Source: Sporocytophaga sp. (lineage in GTDB: Bacteria; Bacteroidota; Bacteroidia; Cytophagales; Cytophagaceae). From it: DNA of 64,000 nt. This document shows positions 1-10,721 of the stretch, in pieces (position 1 is the stretch's first letter; every line of letters starts with the position of its first letter). Below the pieces are notes generated by a model. It saw only the letters and a list, made by a program, of their open reading frames with translations, had not been told where the DNA came from and searched no databases. The stretch lies in assembly GCA_024707265.1 (NCBI GenBank), contig JANQAB010000009.1, positions 62,001-126,000 on the forward strand. Reading direction: 5' to 3'. The translations under genes and the position numbers were made by a program.

Positions 1-3000
1 TCCTATGGATCCGATATTTACAGCATTTACAAAATACCCATTGGCATCGGAAAGCTGCGCTACAAATAAATTGTTACTGTTGAATACACCCGAGATACTG
101 TATGGAACAGAAAGTGTCTCTCCAGGCATATAAGCCAGTGGGGATATAGTTCCGGTAGTAATCTGAGATGGTTTTATAGTGATGTATTGTCCATTATCGG
201 AAGATATGGTATTAGTAACTGAAGAAACGACTCTTATCTTATAGCCTGTTCCTGGTATAGCGTCAGCAGGAATGGTAGCGTTTATTGTTCCTGATGTAGC
301 ACCAGTACCTATGTTTACAGGACTGGCAAAACTTCCATTCTGATCAGAAAGCTGAGCTGTAAAGGTCTCTCCAGGTTTGGTACAAGAAGCATTAAATGGC
401 ACAGCAACTACTGCTGAGGGAAAGTAAGCCGTTGGATTTATATTTCCCATAGTCATGGATACTGAATTCTGCTCAGTTCCTACTTTGAGGATCCAGACAT
501 CAAAACCTCCCCGACCTGCTTCAGATTTATCTCCGCCTTTAGGAGAATTAGACCGCCCAGACATTATAAAACTGCCATCATTAAGTATGGATAGGTTTCC
601 CAAATAATCATTTCCTGAACCTCTCATAGTTTTATTCCAAAGGATATTGCCAGCATTGTCTGTTCTGAGAATCCAGAAATCATTACCTCCATAAGAAGGT
701 TCCGATTTATTCCCACTCACAGGAGAACCGGAAGTTCCTCCAATTAAAAGATCGCCATTAGGAAATTCTTTTATAGAAGAAAGATAATCTCCACCACTTC
801 CGCCATATTCTTTTTTCCATAGTTCCGTTCCATTAGGATCAACCTTTATCAAAACATAATTATTATTACTATTATTTCCCGTTCCAATAATATAATTGCC
901 ATCGGAGGTCTTTATAATTGTGGTAGTTCCTGTATAAGATCCTGTAGTTGGCAAATATGTCTTTGTCCAAGTTCTATTTCCTGAAGCATCGATTTTTGTT
1001 AATCTTGCCAAAGTTGGAATAACAGCCGGGTCGTTCCTCTCTTTTGAACTGGTACTGGAAATTAAATATCCACCATCGCTGCTTGCGCAAATCGATGGCT
1101 CATTTTCATCCTTATTCATATTCCCTATAGTTTTATCCCATACCTTGTTGCCGTTTCCATCAATCTTTAAAATCCATAAATCAAAATTAGGAAAATAATA
1201 GTACCAGCTAGCAGTATCAAAATACCCTTGAGACTTGTCACGTCCAGCAGGTGAATTTGATGTAGAACCTATTATAAAACCTCCATCTCCGGAAGGAATA
1301 ATTGACCATGGATGTTCTGCATTAACGTTTCCATATGTTTTTTCCCATATCTTCACACCTGACTTGCTTATTTTAGTAACATAAACCTCAAAAGGTGATA
1401 AACTATTATCGAAAGCCGCACCAGAATTTGGGATTGTTCTACGACCCAACAGAACATACCCGTCTGAAACCTCCACTAGATCTCGAAATTCATACGGATC
1501 TTCCATAACATTAAATTTCTTATCCCAAACCTTATTACCACAGGCATCAAGTTTTAAAATCCACATGGACTTTTGATAACCCGCACTATTAGAACCGGAA
1601 AAATGGTCATCCGAAACATCAAATCCAGCATTAGATAACGTTGTCGATCCAATTATATAACCACCATCCGATGTTGGGTAAATTTTACCACCTAACTCAT
1701 CTAAACTTCCCCCATATCTTCTATCCCAAGCTATAGGAAGGTTAGAATAAGCGCTAGTAGTATTGCTGGAACCAAGATTTGCAGTCGTAGCATTCTTGGC
1801 ATAAACGCGATAGTAATAAGAAACTCCTAGGGTAGCAGTCTTATCTGCGTAACTTGTAGCATCTTCAGGTAATGTTGCGATTGCAACAAAGCCAGATGTT
1901 TCAGAGGTAGATCTTTCAACTACAAAGGCTGTCTCTGTTGTTGAGTTATCAATCCAGGTAAGTTTTACTTCTTTAAAACTTCCTGTTGCAACAAGAGCAC
2001 TTGGTGCAACAGCACTTACATTTACAAGTGCGGTTCCTGTTCCTGTACATCCTTTGCTATCTGTCACTGTTAAGTTGTATAATAAACTAGTTCCGGTTTG
2101 TGGCGCCTGAATATTTGGACTAAGAATATTGGCATTTGTAAGATATGTTGCGGGAGTCCAAACTCCTGTAAAACCTCCTGCTCCTCCTGTTACAGGTAGA
2201 TTCAGTGTCTCTATACCTCCCATGCTAGTGTTATAGGTTTTATTCCCCACTTTCACCGGCTGAATGGTAATTTTTACATCATCCTTAGTTACACAACCAG
2301 AAGTTAAATTCCTTGCATGTACAGTGTAGTTATAAGTACCTGCTATTACGGTATTAAATTTAGGATTAGCGATTGTAGCATTACTCAAATTATTAACTCC
2401 GGAGCTTGGGTTGCACGACCAGGAATAAGTGGTATTTGCCTTTGAAGCGCTGCCCAACTGTAATTCGTTTCCAGGGCAGACAGTGACGTCCGGCCCAGCG
2501 TTTGCTCCCGAATTATACAATGTCACAGTCATTGATTTTAAATCCAGTAATGTATAATTAACACCATCATAGTGGGTTAAGCTTATAGTATAGGTGTCTG
2601 TATATGGAAATACAGGCAGATTTGTTCCGCTATTAAAATCAATCTTGTTGTTAGGTAAAAACTGACCTGTTTTGGCGCTTTTTATTCTGATTACATAAGG
2701 ACATGTGTTTGATTTTACGCCTACAATAAATTCCGGATACGCTTCTTTATTCCAACAAGTGGTTGATAGAGATACATCTCCAAGGGTTCCTTTGCAATCA
2801 CCGGGACCCAGGCCATCCATAACTATTACTGCATCAATCTTAACATCTTTTTTCCACAATGTTAATGGCATTGGGTTGTAATTTCTCACAAACAAAGACG
2901 AACTGTAATGTCCCGGTTGTGTGTAAAACACGGTGTGTGGCCCATAACTTGTAGCATCTGAAGGACTTGCAAACTTCACAATCGACATTCCGTTAATATC

Positions 3001-5448
3001 AAATTCCCAGGTATAATCCCTTCCTTCTATAGCAGGAAAATAACTTGCATATACAACCGGTCTATTACGGCCTACAATTATTGGCGAGCCTGTGGTCGCA
3101 TTACGACCATTGATTAGATAAGCAGCGGAAGAAGCAGGGATATCTGAAATATTTACACATCCCTCGATAGTCTTGGTGTCACAGTTATCACCATCACATA
3201 CCTTCAGAGAAACAGTATAACTGTCAATCGTATTATAAACATGAGACGGGTGCATTGAAGTTGACGTTGTGCCATCTCCAAAATTCCAAAGGTAACTTGT
3301 ATATGGATAAGTAGTACCTCCAAAGCTTGCATCCGAAAATACCACATTGCTACCAGGTCTAAGCCCTATCGGAGGACAACCAGCAAAATCTGCTCTTAAA
3401 GGAAAAGTTCTTGGCTCATTTACACTTATGAAAGCATTTTTTATTTCTGTCACAGTACCTGCATTATCAGTTACCTTTAGTGAAATAGTTTTCATACCTG
3501 ATGAACTATAAGAGACTATAGGATTTGAAGTTACCAGACTTGATGCTTCTGCATCTGCTCCAAAATTCCAAAGATAGGCGACAGAGCTAGAATTACCGGA
3601 AACTGTGCTGGTAAATTCAATTGCTTCGCCAATTTCTACATGTCTCCTAGAGGAGGAAAAATTTACAAGTATACTTGTGCTTGCATTTTGTATGTCTATA
3701 TATGCAGTCTTTTGTTCAGTAATACAGCCTTCGTCGTCACAGACAGTCAGCGTTACCCATTTATTTCCTGTAGTTGTATAATATACCGCAGGTGGTTCTT
3801 CTGCATCACTGGTAGCTGGCACTGCATCTGCACCAAAATTCCATTCATAAGTTACATCACTTACGCCTCCCGAACTCATGTTTGAAAAAGTAACCTCTTC
3901 ATTAACTAAAGCTTCGGTTTTACTTGCGGCGAAGTTCACTTCCATACAGGTAGATAGAGTTCGTAACTGAGCGCCTGTGCGCATTTGTCTCTGATTATTA
4001 CCAGGGCATGCCTGCACAACAGGACAATAGGTATCTGTTTGTTGTACATTTCCTAAATACGTTGCAAAGTGGCCATCCTCAAATGATTTTGAGAACCTTC
4101 CGAACAAGGAAGATGCTGTTTTTGGTGGATTATTAGGATTAGGAACAGGATCAGTTCTAGGATTAAAATTAGGATCGGCGTCACAATAATCACCGCCCTC
4201 ACCAGAATAGAGAACACCTATTATACGCTTATTATTATCTAACAAAGCTGAACCAGATGAACCTTGTGCAGTATATCCCGAATTCCAATTGTCAATATGC
4301 CAATAATCAGGAATTGTGGAACCTATCTGACGATTATAGAAACTAATCTTTTTTACATCACCTAAAGGATGATGAATATCAACAAAAGGTGGCTGAGGGC
4401 TTGAAGTTCTCGACCAACCAGCATAGCAGACGTTTGCAGGTTTTGACCTTAAACGCAACAATAAATAATCCTTATCCATGCTTCCGGACAAACGTTGTTC
4501 GACTGTAACCGAATTTATAGTGGAATTTGATACAGTTAGGCCATTACCATTGCACTCAGAATCATAATGATTAAAAAGTACAACCCATTTAGAGTAATCA
4601 AAGCAATTATCGGTACCATCACTGCAATCTGCATTTGTACCATCAATATTGTGAAATGCTGTTAAAAAGAAAGGCTCTCCGTCATTATTCGAGTTGTTAA
4701 TTAATGTTCCCGTAGCATGACCCACATATCTCCCACTAGGCATTTTATATAATATTAGCGCTACAGCTTTTGCCTGATCAGCATAAGGCTGTGCTTCAGG
4801 ACAAGACACATTTTTTATGCAAGAGACATCTCTATAATCGCCGACAGGAACAAATGGCCCCTGGCCCTTTACGAATTGCAGAACATTGGCAAAGTCGTGT
4901 ACTACTTCTCCGACAACAACCTCTCCACGAAATTCCACATCACCCGGTTCATAGTACTCTATTATTATTGTACTCCCGAATATTGGCTGTGTCGCTAAAG
5001 TCCCCTGAGTACTGTTATTCAGAGAACTCAATGCCCCCAATATCATGGTATGATCCTCGTTGTAAATATAAAGATGTGCTTTATTTGGAAGATGAAATCG
5101 ACTAAAAATCACTTCCATAGAATAAGCAGTTGAAGAGCTTATTTTATACCTCCAAAGCGAACCTCCATCAGGCAGAACTTCTTTGAACCCCTGTTTGATA
5201 ATATCGACGTTGACAGCATTTGCCAATCCATAAATATTCGGACTGATCTTTTTTGCCTTTTCCAACTCTGCATCGTTATCAATCACAGGAATCGTATTGA
5301 CAGGAATAGAAGGCTCTCCCAGCTTCCGCTTATTCTTTTCTAAAGTAAAAGATTTGGGAACTCCTCCTGTTGTTCTCTGCCCTTCTGCAATGAATGGAAG
5401 CCTGATCAACAACAAAACCAGAATAATTAATCGTAAAAGTTTATTCAT
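1..5448 (-). CDS. Secreted trypsin-like (lysyl-endopeptidase-like) serine protease with PKD, Fn3 and propeller-like repeats (3' end outside window)
   Basis: An open frame of 1816 codons runs from an ATG at 5448 to the window edge without a stop, so the C-terminus is missing. Residues 1-24 form a signal peptide. The protease domain (about 40-470) shows a His in TAFHN (H266), an Asp in DKDYLLLR (D327) and a Ser in GSSGSAL (S398), the triad layout of lysyl-endopeptidase/trypsin-like S1 enzymes. Three PKD domains follow (about 504-765, each with a WNFG-type core), then Ig-like segments, an Fn3 domain (about 1143-1235), and a long run of SDGGYIIGST / DxWILK-type repeats (about 1240-1650) that look like a beta-propeller. 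The architecture is typical of exported T9SS substrates, so a sorting domain probably lies beyond base 1; that is inference. It probably digests extracellular protein. Confidence 0.9.
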   Translation of the reverse strand, partial: MNKLLRLIILVLLLIRLPFIAEGQRTTGGVPKSFTLEKNKRKLGEPSIPVNTIPVIDNDAELEKAKKISPNIYGLANAVNVDIIKQGFKEVLPDGGSLWRYKISSSTAYSMEVIFSRFHLPNKAHLYIYNEDHTMILGALSSLNNSTQGTLATQPIFGSTIIIEYYEPGDVEFRGEVVVGEVVHDFANVLQFVKGQGPFVPVGDYRDVSCIKNVSCPEAQPYADQAKAVALILYKMPSGRYVGHATGTLINNSNNDGEPFFLTAFHNIDGTNADCSDGTDNCFDYSKWVVLFNHYDSECNGNGLTVSNSTINSVTVEQRLSGSMDKDYLLLRLRSKPANVCYAGWSRTSSPQPPFVDIHHPLGDVKKISFYNRQIGSTIPDYWHIDNWNSGYTAQGSSGSALLDNNKRIIGVLYSGEGGDYCDADPNFNPRTDPVPNPNNPPKTASSLFGRFSKSFEDGHFATYLGNVQQTDTYCPVVQACPGNNQRQMRTGAQLRTLSTCMEVNFAASKTEALVNEEVTFSNMSSGGVSDVTYEWNFGADAVPATSDAEEPPAVYYTTTGNKWVTLTVCDDEGCITEQKTAYIDIQNASTSILVNFSSSRRHVEIGEAIEFTSTVSGNSSSVAYLWNFGADAEASSLVTSNPIVSYSSSGMKTISLKVTDNAGTVTEIKNAFISVNEPRTFPLRADFAGCPPIGLRPGSNVVFSDASFGGTTYPYTSYLWNFGDGTTSTSMHPSHVYNTIDSYTVSLKVCDGDNCDTKTIEGCVNISDIPASSAAYLINGRNATTGSPIIVGRNRPVVYASYFPAIEGRDYTWEFDINGMSIVKFASPSDATSYGPHTVFYTQPGHYSSSLFVRNYNPMPLTLWKKDVKIDAVIVMDGLGPGDCKGTLGDVSLSTTCWNKEAYPEFIVGVKSNTCPYVIRIKSAKTGQFLPNNKIDFNSGTNLPVFPYTDTYTISLTHYDGVNYTLLDLKSMTVTLYNSGANAGPDVTVCPGNELQLGSASKANTTYSWSCNPSSGVNNLSNATIANPKFNTVIAGTYNYTVHARNLTSGCVTKDDVKITIQPVKVGNKTYNTSMGGIETLNLPVTGGAGGFTGVWTPATYLTNANILSPNIQAPQTGTSLLYNLTVTDSKGCTGTGTALVNVSAVAPSALVATGSFKEVKLTWIDNSTTETAFVVERSTSETSGFVAIATLPEDATSYADKTATLGVSYYYRVYAKNATTANLGSSNTTSAYSNLPIAWDRRYGGSLDELGGKIYPTSDGGYIIGSTTLSNAGFDVSDDHFSGSNSAGYQKSMWILKLDACGNKVWDKKFNVMEDPYEFRDLVEVSDGYVLLGRRTIPNSGAAFDNSLSPFEVYVTKISKSGVKIWEKTYGNVNAEHPWSIIPSGDGGFIIGSTSNSPAGRDKSQGYFDTASWYYYFPNFDLWILKIDGNGNKVWDKTIGNMNKDENEPSICASSDGGYLISSTSSKERNDPAVIPTLARLTKIDASGNRTWTKTYLPTTGSYTGTTTIIKTSDGNYIIGTGNNSNNNYVLIKVDPNGTELWKKEYGGSGGDYLSSIKEFPNGDLLIGGTSGSPVSGNKSEPSYGGNDFWILRTDNAGNILWNKTMRGSGNDYLGNLSILNDGSFIMSGRSNSPKGGDKSEAGRGGFDVWILKVGTEQNSVSMTMGNINPTAYFPSAVVAVPFNASCTKPGETFTAQLSDQNGSFASPVNIGTGATSGTINATIPADAIPGTGYKIRVVSSVTNTISSDNGQYITIKPSQITTGTISPLAYMPGETLSVPYSISGVFNSNNLFVAQLSDANGYFVNAVNIGSIG

Positions 5449-5728
5449 ATGCCTCTTTAGTAAAATTTGAGTTACTGTCAATTCTCAAAGGTATCGTAGC
5501 CCCCCCCAAAAATCAATAGCCAAACCTGGTCATTTTTTTTGCAAAGTGGACCTTTGTGTAGATATCCGTACCTGAATATTTTATAGAGCTAACAACTGTC
5601 TGTAGAGTACTTTGCAGGCCGAATTATTCAGAAGACTACACACAAGAGAATTGATACAAAGGCAAATAGAAAAAGAAAAGGAAACACAGCAAAAAAATAT
5701 GCACTACCTTAATAATGCACGAACAGAT

Positions 5729-6202
5729 TTAAGAATAATCGCCTAAATCATTCGTTTCATCACCTCTTTGTACTTTTCCATCTTCAAGCTTCAGATAATA
5801 GTCGTTCCATTCCATGTAGTCGAAAGGTCCGTATTCAAGTAATTTATCAAGACTTGTATTAAAAAATTTTATCTCTGAACTTTCAGTAATAAGTACAAAT
5901 AATTGCTTTAACATCTTCCCTTCTTTATTTTGAAGAGCTACAAGATAATCTCCATATTTTCCAACAGCGAATACCAGTCCATTCAAATTCCATTGACTTT
6001 TAAACCACATAGATTTTGACATAATAAAATTTTCAGAAGGGTCTTCAGGGTTATCAGTCACAGTCGGAAAAAGCCATTCTTCTTCTCCAAACATCACTTC
6101 AGGACTTTCCAGCTTTCTGATGAAATCAAATAGCTTTTTGGGAAATCTTAGCTCAAGTTTTAATTCAGCTTCACGAAGCTTATCGGAGATATGATGTAGC
6201 AT
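5729..6202 (-). CDS. SMI1/KNR4 (SUKH) family protein
   Basis: A 157-aa cytosolic protein with no signal peptide or membrane segment. The pattern of an N-terminal helix (LREAELKLELRFPKKLFDF), a W-rich centre (SKSMWFKSQWNL), the VGKYGDYLV strand and a C-terminal NTSLDKLLEYG helix resembles the SUKH/SMI1-KNR4 superfamily. In bacteria this family is common among immunity proteins of contact-dependent or polymorphic toxins. No toxin is adjacent: the neighbours are a secreted protease and a T9SS protein. It may be an orphan immunity gene or a housekeeping SUKH protein. Family assignment is by pattern only. Confidence 0.65.
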   Translation of the reverse strand: MLHHISDKLREAELKLELRFPKKLFDFIRKLESPEVMFGEEEWLFPTVTDNPEDPSENFIMSKSMWFKSQWNLNGLVFAVGKYGDYLVALQNKEGKMLKQLFVLITESSEIKFFNTSLDKLLEYGPFDYMEWNDYYLKLEDGKVQRGDETNDLGDYS

Positions 6203-6612
6203 TTAAAAATATTTATTTGTAAAACATTATATACTCAATGAATAAATGAGCTTACTTATTCATTTATAATAAGCTTTTCATTCGGGACTTAATATTTGCA
6301 ATCAACGGCATTTTTAACATTTGGAGTAATCTATATAAATACTATTACTACCAGGAACCTCAAGTGTCGCTAGCTTAAATTTAATTAAGAAACTTGAGAT
6401 TCTTGTCTTTCCTGTAGTAAGAAAGACCGAAAGATTATTACCTGTAAATTTTGACCAATCCAATTATAGATAAAAGTATAAAAAATATTTTTCAGGTCTA
6501 AATAGAAAAATAAGATCCGGTCTCTTTCTTTTGATTCAAACATAAAGAGATTGCCTGAACAACAACCTCTTTATGTTTTTAATTAGTATATCATTGATTT
6601 AAAATATTATTA
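6203..6612. other. Intergenic region, 410 bp
   Basis: AT-rich spacer with no plausible gene on either strand. It presumably carries the promoter of the SUKH gene (reading left) and the 3' end signals of the T9SS gene at 6613. A weak inverted pair AAAGAG/CTCTTT lies near 6545-6572, followed by T-rich sequence. Confidence 0.5.
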
Positions 6613-8028
6613 CTAATTCTTGACCACCTTTTTACTTGTAATAACCTCTTTAGAATAAAAATAAATAATATACAAAGCATTTGGCCAGTCGCTCACAGAT
6701 AGATTTTCTTTTTTATCCTTCAAACTACCTCTTGCAACTAATTTTCCAGTAACAGAATAAATTTCATAATCAGCAGACTCCTTTGAATATAATTCAAGTG
6801 TGTTATTACTAAGCCAGGCTTTATTGCTTGAAACATCTTCGAAAATTTGTTCTGTTGTTCCAGCAATTACTCCTCCGCCAATCTGCCCGATCTTATATGT
6901 AGATCCAAACAGTCCAAATACAGCTAGTTCGTCATCATTAATTTTACACATGCTATAAACAGAAGATAAATCATCAAAAACACTGTTCCATTTATATGAC
7001 TTCCATAATGAGCCATCATCATTTAAAATGGCGAATTCCTTTATATAGTCATTTTTATATTGGTAGATATATCCGCTAACTCCTATTTTACCATTTTCAT
7101 GCAACCACAAATTTCTTATTTTATAATCGTGATAATCTCCAAACCCACTCCCCGTGGAAAAGGCAATATCAGTTGTTCCATCCTGAAATAATCTGGTAAG
7201 TTTATGTGCGGGCTGTCCGTTACAGTCTGTAAAAGTTCCTCCTACCAGAATTCTGTTTTCATGATCTATTAACATATTAAATGCATTTCCACCAGCCAAA
7301 GAGACATTAAATGTTTCATCAAGCGAGCCGTTTTCATTCAGACGAATAATGGAAGAGCTATTTGAAGTCGTTACCCCGGCAACCAATATTTTACCATCAT
7401 TCTGAACAGTTATTCCATAAGTATAAGTATTCACCTGTGTTGGCAATGCATTTTGAAAATCCTTATCAAGGCTTCCGTCAGGAAGTAACCTATATATAAA
7501 GCGCTCGTTTTCAGGCTCAGGACCAAGTCTTTTCATTCCTCCGACATATATTCTGTTTTGCTTGTCTATGGCAATTGCCCCAGCACCATTTACAGCAGGC
7601 ATAATATCTCGAACCTCAGAAGCAGAGTTAAAGCCTTTATCAACTGTAAGGTCTTCGTTAAGACGAACAACTTTTCCATATGGCACACCATTCTCATAAG
7701 TTGAAGTAAAATATACTACTTTGTTATCCTCTTGCAGAAGTACTTTATAAAAAGGAAGCATTGCCCCTGTTTTGGATTCAGCAATTATAATTCCTTCTTC
7801 ATTAAACTTTATAACTCTATCATCATATAGACCTTCTTCTTGAATATAGAACAGTCCACTAGCAATAAGATTCCCTTTCTTGTCTGGTAAAACATTATAG
7901 GATTCGGCGGAAGCGTATGGACATTTTTTAAATTCAGATTCTTTAAGAATATGGGCAATACTACCATCAGGCTGGGCTGATAATCCTAGAACAAAAAACA
8001 TTAAAAATAAAGTAAGCGTGGTTTTCAT
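6613..8028 (-). CDS. Secreted delta-60-repeat protein with T9SS sorting domain
   Basis: A 471-aa protein with a signal peptide (1-18, ending LGLSAQ). The middle carries delta-60-type beta-propeller repeats (DUF5122-like). Each has a DGSLDKDF / NGSLDETF / DGTTDIAF turn followed by a strand such as DGKILVAGV or ENRILVGGTF (about residues 180-320). The last 70 residues (YEIYSVTGKLVARG ... ITSKKVVKN) have the shape of a T9SS type A sorting domain with a basic tail. It is therefore probably exported to the cell surface. It stands alone on the minus strand with gaps of 282 and 410 bp on either side. The ligand or function is unknown. Confidence 0.85.
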   Translation of the reverse strand: MKTTLTLFLMFFVLGLSAQPDGSIAHILKESEFKKCPYASAESYNVLPDKKGNLIASGLFYIQEEGLYDDRVIKFNEEGIIIAESKTGAMLPFYKVLLQEDNKVVYFTSTYENGVPYGKVVRLNEDLTVDKGFNSASEVRDIMPAVNGAGAIAIDKQNRIYVGGMKRLGPEPENERFIYRLLPDGSLDKDFQNALPTQVNTYTYGITVQNDGKILVAGVTTSNSSSIIRLNENGSLDETFNVSLAGGNAFNMLIDHENRILVGGTFTDCNGQPAHKLTRLFQDGTTDIAFSTGSGFGDYHDYKIRNLWLHENGKIGVSGYIYQYKNDYIKEFAILNDDGSLWKSYKWNSVFDDLSSVYSMCKINDDELAVFGLFGSTYKIGQIGGGVIAGTTEQIFEDVSSNKAWLSNNTLELYSKESADYEIYSVTGKLVARGSLKDKKENLSVSDWPNALYIIYFYSKEVITSKKVVKN

Positions 8029-8310
8029 AATGTAAGTTTTTTTTAAAAATTAGAGTAAAACTCACCTAAACAAATATAGGCACATTTATATACATGATGA
8101 AATAAATAAGTAACCTGCTATTCAACAATAAAAATAGGAAGACCAATGTTTCAAGTAAAAAGTATCCCGCACCTTTATTATAGATTAAGATTTTTTTCTT
8201 AACATCAAAATAACAAGAATTAGAATTATCTTAACTACTATAAGTTATAAAATTTCACAATTTATTTTTTACTATAGAATAAGGACAGCATTAAACAATA
8301 CTTAAAAAAA

Positions 8311-9315
8311 CTATAGATTTTGAAAAAAATCATTTTCTTTTATCAGGCTATAGTTGCTTATTTTCTTCATTTCAAGCAAAGTCTCTCCATGCCTGTCTGT
8401 ACGAAACATAGATTCAAAAAAGGCTCCCCATACTATTTCATTGTATTTGTAAGACACTCTTGAATGCACTACCTGGCTGTATACATCATCAAAAGCCTTA
8501 AACAAAACAAGGAATTCAACATTAGATTCTTCCAGATCCTTTCTGGTCCATCCATGAATGGGGCTTTCCGAATCTATCACATGAACTAAAGTCCAGTTTA
8601 ATGGAAAAAAATTAATTTTATTAATCTCCAGTTTAAGATTGTTAAACTTCCTTATTGGTCTGTCACATGAAACATCTACCCATGAAAATATAAGCTGTAC
8701 TTCAGCGTCCAGTAACTGATTCTTGCGTGCATTGGCTATTCTGAACTGAAAAGATTTTTCGCCTTTGTAAGGAGCAATTAATGCCTTATCACTGGATAGC
8801 AGTTTTACATTGGGCATAGAAAAGCGGCCATACATAATACCTGTTGCGACGGCAAAACACATCAGGCCAGTAAGAGATTCAAAATAAGCAATCACATTAG
8901 CCCCCATCCCCAATGGACTCACACGCCCATACCCCACTGTAGTTAATGTCTGAGATGAAAAGAAGAATACCTCAAAGAACTTTTCTAAGTTGTTTAAGCC
9001 AGGCCTTCTGATAATACCTTCTATACCTGCAATGTAGTATAAGCCTGTAAAGAACAAATTAAAAATGAGATAAAGAATAATAATTGCAAGGGAAAATGTA
9101 CCCCAATCTGCAGAAGTAAACCAATGATACAGGCTGTTATTTCCTCCATAAAGCATTATTCCTGACCTGCGTACATTAAACCTCCCGTCATGAAATATCA
9201 GACGTTCGTTCTCTGTTTCCGGAGAACTGCCAAATCCCAATTCTTCAATTTTATATTGGGTGGTAAAGGGATGTTTATTACATTTTTCTGATTTCTTGTC
9301 GGAACCTTGCTCCAT
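8311..9315 (-). CDS. Inward-rectifier K+ channel, KirBac type
   Basis: A 334-aa protein with two membrane segments (about 73-97 and 138-163) flanking a pore loop. The K+ selectivity filter TVGYG is at residues 126-130. The roughly 165 residues after TM2 match the cytoplasmic immunoglobulin-like domain of inward rectifiers (motifs such as SFQFRIANARKNQLLDAEV and FFPLNWTLVHVID). Length and layout fit bacterial Kir channels, which pass K+ as tetramers and are gated through the cytoplasmic domain. It is a single gene with no operon partner, and the neighbours give no clue to the signal it senses. Confidence 0.93.
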   Translation of the reverse strand: MEQGSDKKSEKCNKHPFTTQYKIEELGFGSSPETENERLIFHDGRFNVRRSGIMLYGGNNSLYHWFTSADWGTFSLAIIILYLIFNLFFTGLYYIAGIEGIIRRPGLNNLEKFFEVFFFSSQTLTTVGYGRVSPLGMGANVIAYFESLTGLMCFAVATGIMYGRFSMPNVKLLSSDKALIAPYKGEKSFQFRIANARKNQLLDAEVQLIFSWVDVSCDRPIRKFNNLKLEINKINFFPLNWTLVHVIDSESPIHGWTRKDLEESNVEFLVLFKAFDDVYSQVVHSRVSYKYNEIVWGAFFESMFRTDRHGETLLEMKKISNYSLIKENDFFQNL

Positions 9316-9555
9316 AACGAAAAAACTACCTTAAGGAGCCAAAGTTTGAGGTATAATGAAAAAGTAATCTGAGAATGAAAAACTATAACAATCTTCCCCT
9401 ATCCAAACATATCTCTTTCAACATAATATAACCATTTAAAACTCCAGTATTCTTAGGCATTAACTTTTAAACAATACCAGAGGTTCTTTAATAAGGGATG
9501 AATTCCAAAGGAGAATCTTCCCTGTAAAAAAATTATTGGACGATAAAGGAAAAAT

Positions 9556-10710
9556 ATGCTTGCAATGAATTATCGGGGCCCGGGAAGGGTCCGTGCAGAA
9601 GAAAAACCAATGCCAGAAATACTTCATCCGGAGGATTGTATCGTGAAAGTATTACGTTCATGCATTTGTGGCTCTGATTTGCACTTATATAATGGAAACG
9701 TACCCGATACACGTGTAGGTTCTACTTTTGGTCATGAGTTCGTGGGTGAAGTGGTGGAGCTGGGATCAGAAGTTAATAAATTAAAACTGGGAGATAAGGT
9801 ACTGGTACCTTTTAATATTGCATGTGGAAAATGCTCCTTCTGCAGACAGGGACTCTACGGCAACTGTCATGAATCGAATCCTGAGGCTACAGCAGTCGGA
9901 GGAATTTTCGGATACTCTCACACTGCCGGTGGCTACGACGGAGGACAAGCGGAGTATGTAAGGGTACCTTATGCAAATTTTGGCCCAACAGTGATACCTG
10001 AAGGGATGGACCTGGATGATGCAGTAATGCTTACTGACGTTGTCCCTACAGGTTATCAGGCAGCAGAGATGGGCGGAATCCAGCCGGGAGATACGGTGGT
10101 AATATTTGGCGCCGGACCTATAGGGATTATGGCAGCTAAATGTTCCTGGTTGTTCGGAGCAGGAAGGGTCATAGTAATAGATCATAATGAATTCAGACTG
10201 GAGTTTGTTAAGAACTATGCTAAATGTGAATCTTATAATTTCAAATCTATCGAAGACCCTGTACAATTTATCAAGCAAACCACTGACTGGCTTGGCGCCG
10301 ATGTCTGCATTGATGCTGTAGGTGCTGAAGCTGCAGGTAGTGCTATGCAGACAATAACGGGAAGAAAAACACTGATGCAGGCCGGTTCTGCGACAGCACT
10401 GTTCTGGGCCATAAACGCTGTTAAAAAAGGTGGTATAGTATCGATAGTAGGTGTATATGGACCTACAGGAAATCTCGTACCTATAGGAAACGTATTGAAC
10501 AAAGGTATTACAATTCGTGCTAATCAGGCTTCTGTTAAAAGGCTGTTACCTAAACTGATAGACCATGTTCAGAAAGGAACAATCAAACCAAAAGCACTCA
10601 TTACACACAGAATGCCATTAAGAAACGTATCAGATGCCTACAGGATCTTTTCGGACAAACTGGATAACTGTATCAAACCAATTCTAATTCCACCTACAGT
10701 AAAAGAATAA
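9556..10710 (+). CDS. Zinc-dependent alcohol dehydrogenase (formaldehyde-dehydrogenase-like MDR family)
   Basis: A 384-aa medium-chain dehydrogenase. Catalytic zinc ligands are C38 (CICGSDLH) and H60-E61 (GHEFVGEVVELG). The structural zinc site is C90, C93, C96 and C104 (ACGKCSFC...NC). The NAD(P) Rossmann loop is GAGPIGIMAA near residue 185. The inserted loop around the active site and overall length resemble glutathione-independent formaldehyde dehydrogenase and threonine-dehydrogenase-like enzymes rather than classical ethanol dehydrogenases. The substrate cannot be fixed from sequence. The next gene starts 11 bp downstream, so the two are probably co-transcribed. Confidence 0.93.
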   Translation: MLAMNYRGPGRVRAEEKPMPEILHPEDCIVKVLRSCICGSDLHLYNGNVPDTRVGSTFGHEFVGEVVELGSEVNKLKLGDKVLVPFNIACGKCSFCRQGLYGNCHESNPEATAVGGIFGYSHTAGGYDGGQAEYVRVPYANFGPTVIPEGMDLDDAVMLTDVVPTGYQAAEMGGIQPGDTVVIFGAGPIGIMAAKCSWLFGAGRVIVIDHNEFRLEFVKNYAKCESYNFKSIEDPVQFIKQTTDWLGADVCIDAVGAEAAGSAMQTITGRKTLMQAGSATALFWAINAVKKGGIVSIVGVYGPTGNLVPIGNVLNKGITIRANQASVKRLLPKLIDHVQKGTIKPKALITHRMPLRNVSDAYRIFSDKLDNCIKPILIPPTVKE

Positions 10711-10721
10711 AAGATGCTTAT

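Noticed and set aside
9781..10278. 165-codon frame antisense to the alcohol dehydrogenase
   Set aside because: The plus-strand gene has full zinc and cofactor motifs; the antisense frame is a shadow.
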